Positions 1 to 8,289 of a stretch of DNA of 64,000 nt are shown here, one piece after another. The stretch covers positions 209,915,138 to 209,979,137 of the forward strand of contig JAUPFV010000001.1 in assembly GCA_036936605.1 (NCBI GenBank). Direction: 5' to 3'. A program made the position numbers and the translations under genes. The notes beneath the pieces were generated by a model. The model saw only the letters and a program-made list of their open reading frames with translations, searched no databases and had not been told where the DNA came from. The stretch is from Limnanthes douglasii subsp. nivea (lineage: Eukaryota > Streptophyta > Magnoliopsida > Brassicales > Limnanthaceae). Positions within the stretch are counted from its first letter, which is position 1, and each line of letters begins with the position of its first letter.

Positions 1-279
1 TTAAGTGTTTTATTTATTTATTAGAATAGTTTATCTTATAGAATTATTTAAATTACAAATATATAGAATAATAACAGACATGCGAATATATATAATGTTT
101 TGAATTATAAAAACAAATCTTCTATCAAGATCTTAAATCAAAATCATACTTTTAATTTACCACAAACCATATAATGAGATTAAGAAAAAAAAATATAAAA
201 AAACAAAAGATTTTTTAAAAAAGATTGATTACCTATATCCAAGAGAAATCAACACCAGTTGATGTCATAACATTTTCTA
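1..279. other. AT-rich flank, no gene seen
   Basis: Low-complexity AT-rich DNA with several A-runs. No coding frame, RNA gene or repeat boundary is seen. The first copia-like residues begin to its right, so this may be a decayed LTR or leader, but nothing in it shows that. Confidence 0.4.
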
Positions 280-2830
280 AAGCTCTTATTGCTCTTATAT
301 ATTAAGATTGGGAGATGAAGTGCTGCATAAGGTATCTCCATATCCTACGACGTTGGAGATATGGAATATGTTGGAGGCTATGCACATTAAGAAGTTCTTG
401 GTAAAATAATTGTATCTTAAAAAACATCTTTACACCATTTATAGATAGTAACAAAAAGATCCACATGCACTTAGATGATTACAACGTAATCATACTTTAA
501 TTGAATGTTGTTGGTATAAAGGTTGAGAAAGATGATCAAGAAATAATCGTCTTAAGCTATTTTTTGAAGGTATACAAACAATTAATGGATATACGACAAA
601 TATTTTCTTATGATGGCCGATGTGCAGAGCAACTTGAACCCTAACAATATTCAAAATAAAATTGTTCAGAAGGGAGCCAAAGGGAAAAGAGAGATTAAAA
701 TAATAAAGGAAGATACTCTCGATCTAAGTCCAAAGGGCTTACAACGGGTTCTATAATTTGTTTAGTATGCAAGAACAAAAAACATATCAGTAGAAATTAC
801 CTAGAGAAAGAAAATAATAATAAATATTTGAAGACTGAAGTAAAAGATGTTGGAATGATGTCTGATGACTATGAGTACTTTGATGGGTTAATAACTACTT
901 ATTTTTATAGGTACAACGATAAATGAGTGTTGACGGTGAAAGGGTCATCCTTGAAAATAACGAATCTTGTGATGTCAAAAATATTGAAACTGATCGGTTC
1001 AAGTTGTCTACATGACTTGAGAGAGTGATTAACAATGCGAGGTATGTAACCAAATTTGAATTTAATATTTTTATGTTGGAATGTTAGATGATGAAGGTTT
1101 TACCTATAAGGATGGAGATGGCTGTCTTCGGGTGGTTGTGACATCATCAACTCGGACATTAAAGTGAAAAAGGACTTGGTGAATTAAGTAAATATGAGAT
1201 GTCATATGGTGCCATAATTTAGAAGCTAGTATCTTTCGAATATTGTGTACTATGTAAGAGAAAAAAGTTGAAGTTTCTGCTCAGAAACCGATAAACCAAT
1301 GAAGTCTTTGATTATGTTCATTCAAATCTTTGGGGTCCAACATGGGAACCTACAATAGATGGTGCAACATACTTTATGTCACTAATAGATGATTATTTTG
1401 GAAAGTACGAGTTATAATTTAGAAGACCAATAATAAAGGGTTTTCTTTCTTTGTGAGTTGTAAGATATTGGTAGAGAATCAAATCAGGATAATGTTAAAA
1501 AAACCTTAAACTAATATTGGCTTGGAATACGTAGATAAGGAGTTCACTATTTATTGTGCAAAGCTCACCATTATTAGACACCAATCATGAGTGGGACTCC
1601 CTAACAAAACAGGCTTGCTGAGTTAATGAACCAAACTTTGCTGCAAAAGGCTAGATGTATGCTTTGTACCGCTGAAATAGGCTGAAGGTTCTAGACATAA
1701 GTCATGATAAAAACTGTATATTTCATCAATAATAGTCCATCTATGACATTTAAGTTTCTTTGTCCTCAAGAGGCCTCGACTGGAAAAAAACTAAGTTGAA
1801 ACATTTAAGAGTGTTCATATGTGTTGTCATTGCACATGTGAAGCAAAATAAAATTTGACCAAAAATATTAAAATATGTATTACTCAACTATCCAAAATGA
1901 GTAAAAGAGTATATGTTGTGGTGCCTTGAGCCTGAACGTCAGAAGACTGTGATAATGAGGGATGTGGTTTTCAATGAAGAGGATATGTTATTGAAAAAGG
2001 TGATGTTGACTCAACCTAGTATTGCCGAGAATATATGTGAAATAGTTGATGGGTCTTATTTAAATACTGAAGATGATTTATACATGGTATAGCTTCAGCT
2101 CGTATATTGGAATTTCAATCACTGCATGAATTCAAAGATTGCCTAAGGTCTAGTGTTATACGACATTAAGATAATCAAATTGGAGAGAAACATGATCTTG
2201 AAAATTATCAATTGGCAAGAAAAAGAGTACGAAGAGCAAGACAATATCCGTAGATGTATGGTTTTGAAGATAAAATTTATTATACTTTATCAATTGAAAT
2301 GCTTGGAGATATTTTTAAAATCAAAAGTTATCATGATATTATCAAGATCAGCGATAGAGAGAAGTGGTTTACGATTATGAAAAAAAAAGATCTTTTAAGA
2401 AGATGCAAACCTAGATTATTGTAAAGAACTCGAAGGTTTTTGGGAGTAAATGGATATTAAAAAAGAAGTTAGGTATTCATGGTGTTGAGTTACCAAATAT
2501 AAGGCTAGACTGGTGGTTAAGGGCTTTATGCAAAACGAGGGTGTTGATTTCAATAAAATATTTTTGTCGGCTGTGAAATAAAACTCCATTAAGGTTTTGT
2601 TGTTAATTATTGATAGATATGATCTTGAGCTAAATCAAATGAATGTTACTATTGCCTTCCTATATGGAGAATTGAAAGAGAATTTTTACATGTGTTAGCC
2701 AAAAGGATTTAAAGAAGGGAAGAAAAATGATGTGTGTTTGTTGAAGAGACCTCTTTATTGGCTGAAAAGTCGATGAGGCAGTGTAACAAAAAATATTTGA
2801 TTCTTTTATGAAATCGATGGGGCGATGAGA
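280..2830 (+). pseudogene. Decayed Ty1/copia gag-pol fragment, 3'-truncated
   Basis: Conceptual translation over several frames gives copia domains in the normal order. A Gag segment lies at about 310-480. A zinc knuckle at 759-800 keeps CX2CX4H but has Tyr for the last Cys. A GAG-pre-integrase stretch is at about 1130-1190. The integrase core at about 1300-1660 contains DYVHSNLWGPTWEP and a degraded second catalytic motif. A hinge is at about 1890-2000. The start of reverse transcriptase at about 2480-2830 contains KARLVVKGFMQNEGVD, with Leu and Arg codons of the following FLYGELKENFYM block still readable. The rest of RT and all of RNase H are missing, and no LTR is recognised. Many stops and frameshifts make it inactive. 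The subfamily is uncertain. Confidence 0.85.
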
Positions 2831-2934
2831 TGTTCAGATAACAAGGAGAGTTTTTCTGAAGAAATCCGTGACAATTTTGGAAAAAAAGAAACACTATTCA
2901 ATTCATCACAATACACCCTCATAGAAATCGGCTA

Positions 2935-4053
2935 GGCGTGACGTTGGTATTGCGAAAATGGCTCATGCCTCTCAAGCTACACTCACAAAGGGGTCTCAAA
3001 GCACACTACTAAATTTCAGAGACAACTCGATGCGGTTAATTGAGGAGCTAGAGATGAAGAAGAATAGTGCACCGATATAAGGTCAAATATTTGTGTCTCT
3101 GGCCAAGCAAGAAGTGACGCTGATAGAGAGAGAAAACAATCCCTAAGGAAAAATATGATGAAAACTCTGCAGCCAAAAAGTGGGAAAACAAGTGGAGGAC
3201 GTTGAACTATCTTCAATAATATCCAATATCATACGGTTTAACTTTCTCAATATGGAAAATAAATACTTTTTTGTTCTCTACGACATCATTTATAACTATT
3301 ATTTCAAAGAGGAATGTGCCAATATTCTGGCACGTTGGAGAATCCAAAGAATAATGGATGTAGGCCTACCAAACACAGGAGAGACTCTCCTTTCTGCTAC
3401 ATAGAAATAATTGGTCGTCTACCCAAATGTTTTGAACTGAGGGCTATGGTTCCCACTAGATCACACGATAAGCCAATACTTTGAGCTGGTGAACTTGTTC
3501 CCAAGTCAAGGAAGTCCAAACACTTGGTTCACATTGATGTTGTGCATCGTTGCGTAAGGTTTGCCTAAGATTGAGATGTTGATGGACCAGTTCATGAAGA
3601 TTACTCTTGGGAACGAGTATAACGTGATGACTGACCTTCTTGATGTTGAGAAGACTTAGAAACATCAGTTCTTCTTTGTTATTGGTTGCTAAGAGATCGA
3701 CAATAATAATTTTAGAAAAAATAATCGGAGTCGAGTCCCGAAGTAAGTTCATTTCTTGGTGGTTAGAGATGTAACTAGTAATAAATTTTACCACTTAAAG
3801 CTTATGTTCCTATTCATTTTGCAGCTATCCCTGAATCCCAACAATAACACTTGAAGGCTGTTGAAGAGACATTTAGGAAGCTAAACCATTGGCGTGAGGA
3901 AAATTGGTTAAACAGGTCCCACAAGTGCTTCACTCCGACCAACCTGGTCCGGAGTGATCTCTGATGCATACAATCGCACCTCAATCTATTGTAGGAGCAG
4001 TTTGTGACTCTGCCTCATGACTCAGAGGTTATCAAGCGCCTAAAAGCTGCTGA
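2935..4053 (+). pseudogene. Antisense ORF of the old Tat element, first part
   Basis: Broken + strand frames align with the antisense ORF at 43.5-46.4 kb. At about 3590-3660 the residues YNVMTDLLDVEKT are followed by KHQFFFVIG, matching FKVVDDLLESEKNWKTQFLF of the better copy. At about 3890-3950 a segment with W, NR, H-CFT and NL-RS residues matches its KWVNRFHNCFTVGNLMRSHL. The frame breaks at 4053, where the copia-YTH element inserted, and resumes at 8285 after the duplicated GCTGA. This protein family is the one often annotated as a putative gypsy-type transposon protein; its function is not known to me. Short open frames at 3180-3404 (+) and 3456-3794 (-) inside it are remnants or shadows. 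Confidence 0.65.
4049..4053. repeat. Target-site duplication (left), GCTGA
   Basis: GCTGA directly precedes the left LTR and is repeated at 8285-8289 directly after the right LTR. A 5-bp duplication is normal for copia integrase. The reading of the host antisense ORF continues across it. Confidence 0.9.
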
Positions 4054-4260
4054 TCTAGTCTAAAAACAGATTAATATACACCGTTTTGAGACAACAGAGA
4101 TAATGCTCAATCTCAGATCTGATTTATTAGGTAATAGAGAGACTATTAAATAGTCCAAAATTTGAGTAGACAAAAAGACAGCACAAAGTGAAACGACAAT
4201 GTGGAAAAGAAACAGACAAATTCAAAAGGACACAATTAAAGTTTGAGATTAAATGCAACA
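4054..4260 (-). repeat. 3' LTR of the copia-YTH element
   Basis: 207 bp. It reads TGTTGCATTTAATC at its 5' end on the minus strand and ends ACTAGA beside the GCTGA duplication, so the usual terminal CA is not present. It differs from the 5' LTR at three positions, two near 4082-4084 and one in the AACAGAC/AACGGAC stretch. Confidence 0.95.
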
Positions 4261-4271
4261 CTCTCCCTCCT
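4261..4271 (-). promoter_or_regulatory. Polypurine tract of the copia-YTH element
   Basis: The minus strand reads AGGAGGGAGAG immediately before the TGTTGC start of the 3' LTR, exactly where the plus-strand primer of reverse transcription is expected. Confidence 0.9.
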
Positions 4272-4340
4272 AATCTCAACCTCGTTTACTCAAGTTTTTG
4301 ACTCCCAATAGTTTCCTCATGTTTTCAAACTTGACAGTAG

Positions 4341-6137
4341 CTAGCATCCATTTGAAATCCCATGTACGAGCTTAATACCGTTCAAGGCATTCCCACGTTT
4401 AGCAAGGGATACATTTTTAGAAACTTTCACATCCCCACCATTAGCTTCAACTGCGAGAGTAGGTTCCTTTGCAGATTCAGAATCAGCATCAACCTTCTCC
4501 AATCCATTTGGCAATTCTTTTGTCTCATCCACAGCCTTAGTTTCCCAAACCTGCTTTTGGAACTGTTGTTGCTTAGCTTTCTTCTCTTGAATTGTCTTTT
4601 GCCTACCCACGTAAAAAGTTAGATCATCCAGAATGCAAGTCTTACTGGAGTGATCCTTGAAAATTTTAATCAATTTGAGGACTTGCTCTAGCTTGACCTC
4701 TTGAGTGTCCCGACTGTTAGTAACAGGTTTGTTCTCATTATTCTCAAGGGTGATATGCTTCAATGAACTGTTGGGAACATCCTTAACAATGTGCCACTTC
4801 ACGGGGAAAGAGCCAGTCCACTTGTCTTGCTGCCAATGCTCAACATTTGTTTCAAAATCAATTGGACCAACCATCTCCGCAAGGCCAACAAATTGCCCAC
4901 TTGTATTGACCGAGAGGAAAAGGAAGACTGGACAGTCGCTGGACTTTCCCTTTGCCTCCTGATATGCTGCATCCAGCTTCTTGTTTCCATTTGGTGTACT
5001 CGCCCAAACATTGTACTTGATGCTTTTATGCACATCGTCTTCACTGTAAGATTTTATGACAAAAAACTTAGCATCTGAATATTCCTCAAGGAAGTCCTCC
5101 CTGTTATACTGCACACGGTCTGGAAGTGCAGATAATTCTTCCTTGCCCTCGATTTCAGTAGGAGTCTCATTCGTTGGGGCCCCCTTTTGGTTCTTCAATC
5201 CCTTTGCCCTTGGACCTTTGTTGAGTTCATTCAAACCATCCATGTTCTCATTTCCAAAGTAGTAACTGTTACCTCTTGCCCTGGGCTTATACCTGTCACC
5301 AGCAAACCATCCGCGGTCATTTGTTCGCAAGTCGTACCCATTGGAGCCAAAGCCCATGCCAGGCCTATTGGTGCTTCCATATTGACCATATAACTTGTTA
5401 GGGTACATCCTGTTAAGGTATCCATGAGTGGTGCCCATGCCTGACATTGGGGTTTGATGGTTCAAATCCGTATATTGAGAACTTGAACGGAAACTTTGAT
5501 TCCTTGAAGATTGAACAGTGTTGGCCTTTGAGAAAGTGCTCGACACAGGCCTGTGCTGCCCATCTGAATACTTAGAGCCATCTTGCCAAGGGATAGGAGT
5601 ATGAAACCCATCAAATCCATACCTTGGATCCTGAGTGGCTGGAAAGCTCCCAGCCAAAGAACCTCTACCATAAGAATTATTGGGAGCATGAAATGAATTC
5701 TGCAATACTGATTTTACAGGAACCGAACTGTTGTTAACTTTCATCCCACCATTTGAAACCGCATTAGAAGCACCATTAACAGTTTCAACAAACAATTGCT
5801 TTTGCTCAGCAGGAAGTTCACCCTGGGAGGGGTGGACCACATTAGAATTAAAAGGAACACTGTTTGGAGTCATCGGCTGGAAATATGTGGGATACTGGTA
5901 GTTTTGAGGGGCGTATAACTGACCATCGTTACCAACAGTAGGAACAGGAGTAGTAGCAGGTGAATATGGGCTATAAGGTGCATAGCCATAGCCTTGGTGA
6001 TAGACGTCAGCATAAACTCCGGATGGCATGTCAACACCCTCTGAATTCAGGTAGCTCGGATAGTCCTCCCAGTCAGTACCTCCTCCGTAATAGTAAGCAT
6101 GAGATCCATAACCATCTTCCTTTTGCTGCAATTCATC
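4341..6137 (-). other. Captured ECT/YTHDF-type YTH gene segment, intronless
   Basis: Residues about 569-1166 of the chimeric frame match plant EVOLUTIONARILY CONSERVED C-TERMINAL REGION (ECT) proteins, cytoplasmic readers of N6-methyladenosine in mRNA. The low-complexity half has typical segments such as EGVDMPSGVYADVYHQGYGY and GNDGQLYAPQNYQYPTYFQP. The YTH domain (about 4602-5075) has KFFVIKSYSEDDVHKSIKYN, NVWASTPNG, HWQQDKWTGSFPVKW and LENNENKPVTNSRDTQEV. The three Trp residues expected to form the m6A cage are present (946, 1003, 1008 of the chimera). Only the first 80-90 residues typical of an ECT protein are missing. Plant ECT genes contain several introns and none is present here, so the copy came through spliced RNA. 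Confidence 0.92.
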
Positions 6138-7841
6138 TTGTCGCAACAGGCATAATACTCCGAGAACCAAAGACAGATTTACTTTCTCGACATTTGTTGT
6201 ACCAGTTAGTCTCGCCATAGAATCAAATTGAGGCCTAATAACAAGCTCCCTAATGCATTTCCATACATCAGTTAGATTCGGGTTGTTGGCTGGATCAACA
6301 TTTAAACATGCGTGAAGAATATTAACAACTGAATCAAAAACTTCAACAACATTTGTTTCCGAGAGTAAACCGACTCTATCCATCATACCCTTACTTGAAC
6401 AAACAGAACTTAAACAATCATCTTCACTTTCTTTTGCAACAATACGATTTATGGTATCAACAAGTTCACCAACAAACTCTTTACCAAGAAGAAGTCTATA
6501 CATAATACAACAAACTAACCAAACATCAGAGCTGAACCCAGCTGAATACAGAAGAACATCGGCTTCTACGTCAATTCCTTCTACCATCTGGTGCTTAGAC
6601 ATGAGAGCCATGGCTTGATAATTGACGTGCCCAGGACGGGCATGCCACAATCTCGTGATGTCATCCGCTTTAGTCATCACGCATTCCTGTTTGTTAGTCT
6701 CAATAATAATTTTGTAAAGTCGATTGGCAGATCGTTTTACCTTCATCAATAATCTGTCTTTGTTGTCGTATATCCTCAAAAATTCTCCCTTGAGTTCCAC
6801 ATTATTGCCTTCTTCAGAAATCTGTCCCAATGATATGATGTTATTACGTAGACTAGGTATATAATACACCTCTCGCAACATCTTTTCTTCTACATTTTTG
6901 CACAGTAATATCACAGTGCCCTTTCCTTTTATCTCGACTTTTGAACCATCTCCAAAACGCACTACACCAGATATACTCTCATCCAGTTCTGCAAACTTTT
7001 CTTTAAAATATGTCATATGACTGCTTGCACCATTGTCCAGGTACCAGACATTCGATTCGCCTGCACATTCTCCACGCCTTGGAAGTTGAGTAGATAGCAG
7101 TTTGTCCTCATTCATGAGAAGCTTTGACGAGCCTTTATCATGTTTGGCCAAGAGTAGGGCCATTTCATCATCTTCCATCACAGCCAAATTCGCCTCCGCT
7201 TCTTGTGTTTCCTTGTGTTTCCTTGGTTTCCTGCATTCTGAGGCGAAGTGACCATAGATATTACAGTTGAAGCATTTGATAACACTCTTGTCAAACTTTC
7301 CACGGCCTCTCTGCATTGTGGATCTGTCACCATTGTTTCGCCTCAGCCATTCTTCACGCGTCAATAGAAGCTTTTTGTTGGCTCCTTCTCGTTTAGCCCA
7401 TTCCTCTTCTGTCAACATGAGTTGAATCTCCTTCGTTTCTGTCCTTCCTTTTACTCGTTCTTCATGTGCCTTGAGTGAACCCACAGCTTCTTCGACATTC
7501 ATGCTCTCGATGTCTCCAAATTCCTCCAGTGTTGAAGTTATCTGTAGGAATCTGGCAGGGACAGCACGCAGAAGTTTCTTTACGACGTATGATTCTTCCA
7601 TCGTTTCCCCCAAAGCTCGAATATTTGTAACGAGGCTATTCATTCTCATGTGAAAATCTTCAAATTTTTTATTGTCACCCATATTCAGCATTTCGAATTC
7701 AGATTTTAGGGTTTGAATCCGTGCCTTCTTTGCTTTGTCTGCACCTTGGCATAAGGTTTTTATCATATCCCAGGCGTCCTTCACTGTTCCCTTGTTCGCA
7801 ATTGAGAGCAATACATCTTCGGGAATTTCCTGATACACCAT
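4341..7841 (-). CDS. Chimeric Gag-protease-kinase fragment-YTH protein (1166 codons)
   Basis: One open frame joins retroviral and host sequence. Residues 1-190 are copia Gag and 190-203 are a CCHC zinc knuckle (CFNCNIYGHFASEC). Residues 266-276 hold the protease motif WYLDNGASSHM, with Asn where copia proteases normally have Ser or Thr after the catalytic Asp. Residues 397-423 are GAG-pre-integrase (LWHARPGHVNYQAM). Residues 424 to about 565 are a kinase-like fragment. From about 575 to the end is an ECT-type protein: a Tyr/Gly/Pro/Gln-rich disordered region, then a YTH domain at about 923-1080, then a Lys/Glu-rich tail. The usual copia Gag start is upstream at 8025-8027, but codon 37 there is TAA (7917-7919), so Met at 7841 is the first start of the open frame. 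Translation from it is possible but unproven. No stop occurs in 1166 codons. Confidence 0.9.
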   Translation of the reverse strand: MVYQEIPEDVLLSIANKGTVKDAWDMIKTLCQGADKAKKARIQTLKSEFEMLNMGDNKKFEDFHMRMNSLVTNIRALGETMEESYVVKKLLRAVPARFLQITSTLEEFGDIESMNVEEAVGSLKAHEERVKGRTETKEIQLMLTEEEWAKREGANKKLLLTREEWLRRNNGDRSTMQRGRGKFDKSVIKCFNCNIYGHFASECRKPRKHKETQEAEANLAVMEDDEMALLLAKHDKGSSKLLMNEDKLLSTQLPRRGECAGESNVWYLDNGASSHMTYFKEKFAELDESISGVVRFGDGSKVEIKGKGTVILLCKNVEEKMLREVYYIPSLRNNIISLGQISEEGNNVELKGEFLRIYDNKDRLLMKVKRSANRLYKIIIETNKQECVMTKADDITRLWHARPGHVNYQAMALMSKHQMVEGIDVEADVLLYSAGFSSDVWLVCCIMYRLLLGKEFVGELVDTINRIVAKESEDDCLSSVCSSKGMMDRVGLLSETNVVEVFDSVVNILHACLNVDPANNPNLTDVWKCIRELVIRPQFDSMARLTGTTNVEKVNLSLVLGVLCLLRQDELQQKEDGYGSHAYYYGGGTDWEDYPSYLNSEGVDMPSGVYADVYHQGYGYAPYSPYSPATTPVPTVGNDGQLYAPQNYQYPTYFQPMTPNSVPFNSNVVHPSQGELPAEQKQLFVETVNGASNAVSNGGMKVNNSSVPVKSVLQNSFHAPNNSYGRGSLAGSFPATQDPRYGFDGFHTPIPWQDGSKYSDGQHRPVSSTFSKANTVQSSRNQSFRSSSQYTDLNHQTPMSGMGTTHGYLNRMYPNKLYGQYGSTNRPGMGFGSNGYDLRTNDRGWFAGDRYKPRARGNSYYFGNENMDGLNELNKGPRAKGLKNQKGAPTNETPTEIEGKEELSALPDRVQYNREDFLEEYSDAKFFVIKSYSEDDVHKSIKYNVWASTPNGNKKLDAAYQEAKGKSSDCPVFLFLSVNTSGQFVGLAEMVGPIDFETNVEHWQQDKWTGSFPVKWHIVKDVPNSSLKHITLENNENKPVTNSRDTQEVKLEQVLKLIKIFKDHSSKTCILDDLTFYVGRQKTIQEKKAKQQQFQKQVWETKAVDETKELPNGLEKVDADSESAKEPTLAVEANGGDVKVSKNVSLAKRGNALNGIKLVHGISNGC
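6138..6572 (-). other. Captured kinase-like C-lobe fragment of an unidentified host gene
   Basis: Residues 424 to about 568 of the chimeric frame. The stretch YSAGFSSDVWLVCCIMYRLL resembles the DVWSLGC helix region of protein kinases, with Leu-Val replacing the usual Ser-Leu-Gly context. The following LHACLNVDPANNPNLTDVWK resembles the C-terminal kinase motif with a C-L-x-D-P-x-x-x-P pattern. The N-lobe, catalytic loop and DFG motif are absent, so no catalysis is possible. The parent gene is not recognised. Where this segment ends and the ECT segment begins (about residues 560-575) cannot be fixed by eye. Confidence 0.6.
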
Positions 7842-8027
7842 TGCTAGCGCTATCTTATCTGTCTTCTCTCCGACAGCAACATTGGGATCTTTTGGCTCTA
7901 CTGCATTCCAGACCCCTTACGCTTGCATATAAACTTTTATTTTGATAGCCCAAGCCGTATAATTACTTCTATCCAGCATTGGGTAGCTCAGGCCGTACGA
8001 ACCTACTTTTCCTTTGTTCACCTCCAT
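7842..8027 (-). pseudogene. Original Gag N-terminus of the copia-YTH element, cut by one nonsense codon
   Basis: The ATG at 8027-8025 opens the frame that continues as the chimeric ORF (62 codons upstream of the Met at 7841). It reads through typical copia Gag residues (SYPMLDRSNYTAWAIKIKVY) until TAA at 7919-7917, codon 37. The neighbouring codons fit an ancestral CAA, so a single C-to-T change is the likely cause. The frame then continues normally into the open ORF. Confidence 0.8.
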
Positions 8028-8062
8028 CGTTAGTGAAACAAATACGTCTGCTAAGACCTTCA

Positions 8063-8075
8063 GGCTCTGATACCA
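8063..8075 (-). promoter_or_regulatory. Primer binding site, initiator Met tRNA type
   Basis: The minus strand reads TGGTATCAGAGCC two bases after the end of the 5' LTR. This is the standard plant copia primer binding site complementary to the 3' end of initiator Met tRNA. Confidence 0.92.
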
Positions 8076-8077
8076 AA

Positions 8078-8284
8078 TCTAGTCTAAAAACAGATTAATA
8101 TACATCTTTTTGAGACAACAGAGATAATGCTCAATCTCAGATCTGATTTATTAGGTAATAGAGAGACTATTAAATAGTCCAAAATTTGAGTAGACAAAAA
8201 GACAGCACAAAGTGAAACGACAATGTGGAAAAGAAACGGACAAATTCAAAAGGACACAATTAAAGTTTGAGATTAAATGCAACA
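8078..8284 (-). repeat. 5' LTR of the copia-YTH element
   Basis: 207 bp, same length as the 3' LTR, three differences. The minus strand contains a TATA-like CTATTTAATAG stretch (about 8167-8178) that could serve as its promoter. It is followed by the PBS. Confidence 0.95.
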
Positions 8285-8289
8285 GCTGA
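8285..8289. repeat. Target-site duplication (right), GCTGA
   Basis: Copy of 4049-4053. After it the interrupted + strand antisense ORF resumes. Confidence 0.9.

Larger units (their letters stand above)
4054..8284 (-). mobile_element. Non-autonomous Ty1/copia retrotransposon carrying captured YTH (m6A reader) sequence
   Basis: Complete structure on the minus strand: 5' LTR 8078-8284, PBS 8063-8075, a gag-protease frame fused to host gene sequence, PPT 4261-4271, 3' LTR 4054-4260, and a GCTGA duplication on both sides. The total length is 4231 bp. Both LTRs are 207 bp and differ at only three positions by direct comparison, so insertion is much younger than the decayed Tat element it entered. 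Gag, zinc knuckle, a protease motif and part of the GAG-pre-integrase region are kept. Integrase core, RT and RNase H are absent and replaced by a kinase-like segment and an ECT-type YTH protein segment. It would depend on enzymes from an autonomous copia relative. It resembles the gene-transducing type of LTR element known from maize Bs1. Confidence 0.95.

Noticed and set aside
3016..3794. Minus-strand frames here as independent small genes
   Set aside because: The + strand matches the antisense ORF family, so the minus frames are shadows.
4362..6220. Several plus-strand frames of 60-95 codons opposite the YTH segment
   Set aside because: They are shadows of the intact minus-strand frame and have no domain of their own.
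4054..8284. Alternative that the YTH gene is a normal host gene with a copia fragment in its promoter
   Set aside because: Both LTRs, PBS, PPT and target duplication enclose the YTH part, it is fused in frame with Gag, and introns are absent.
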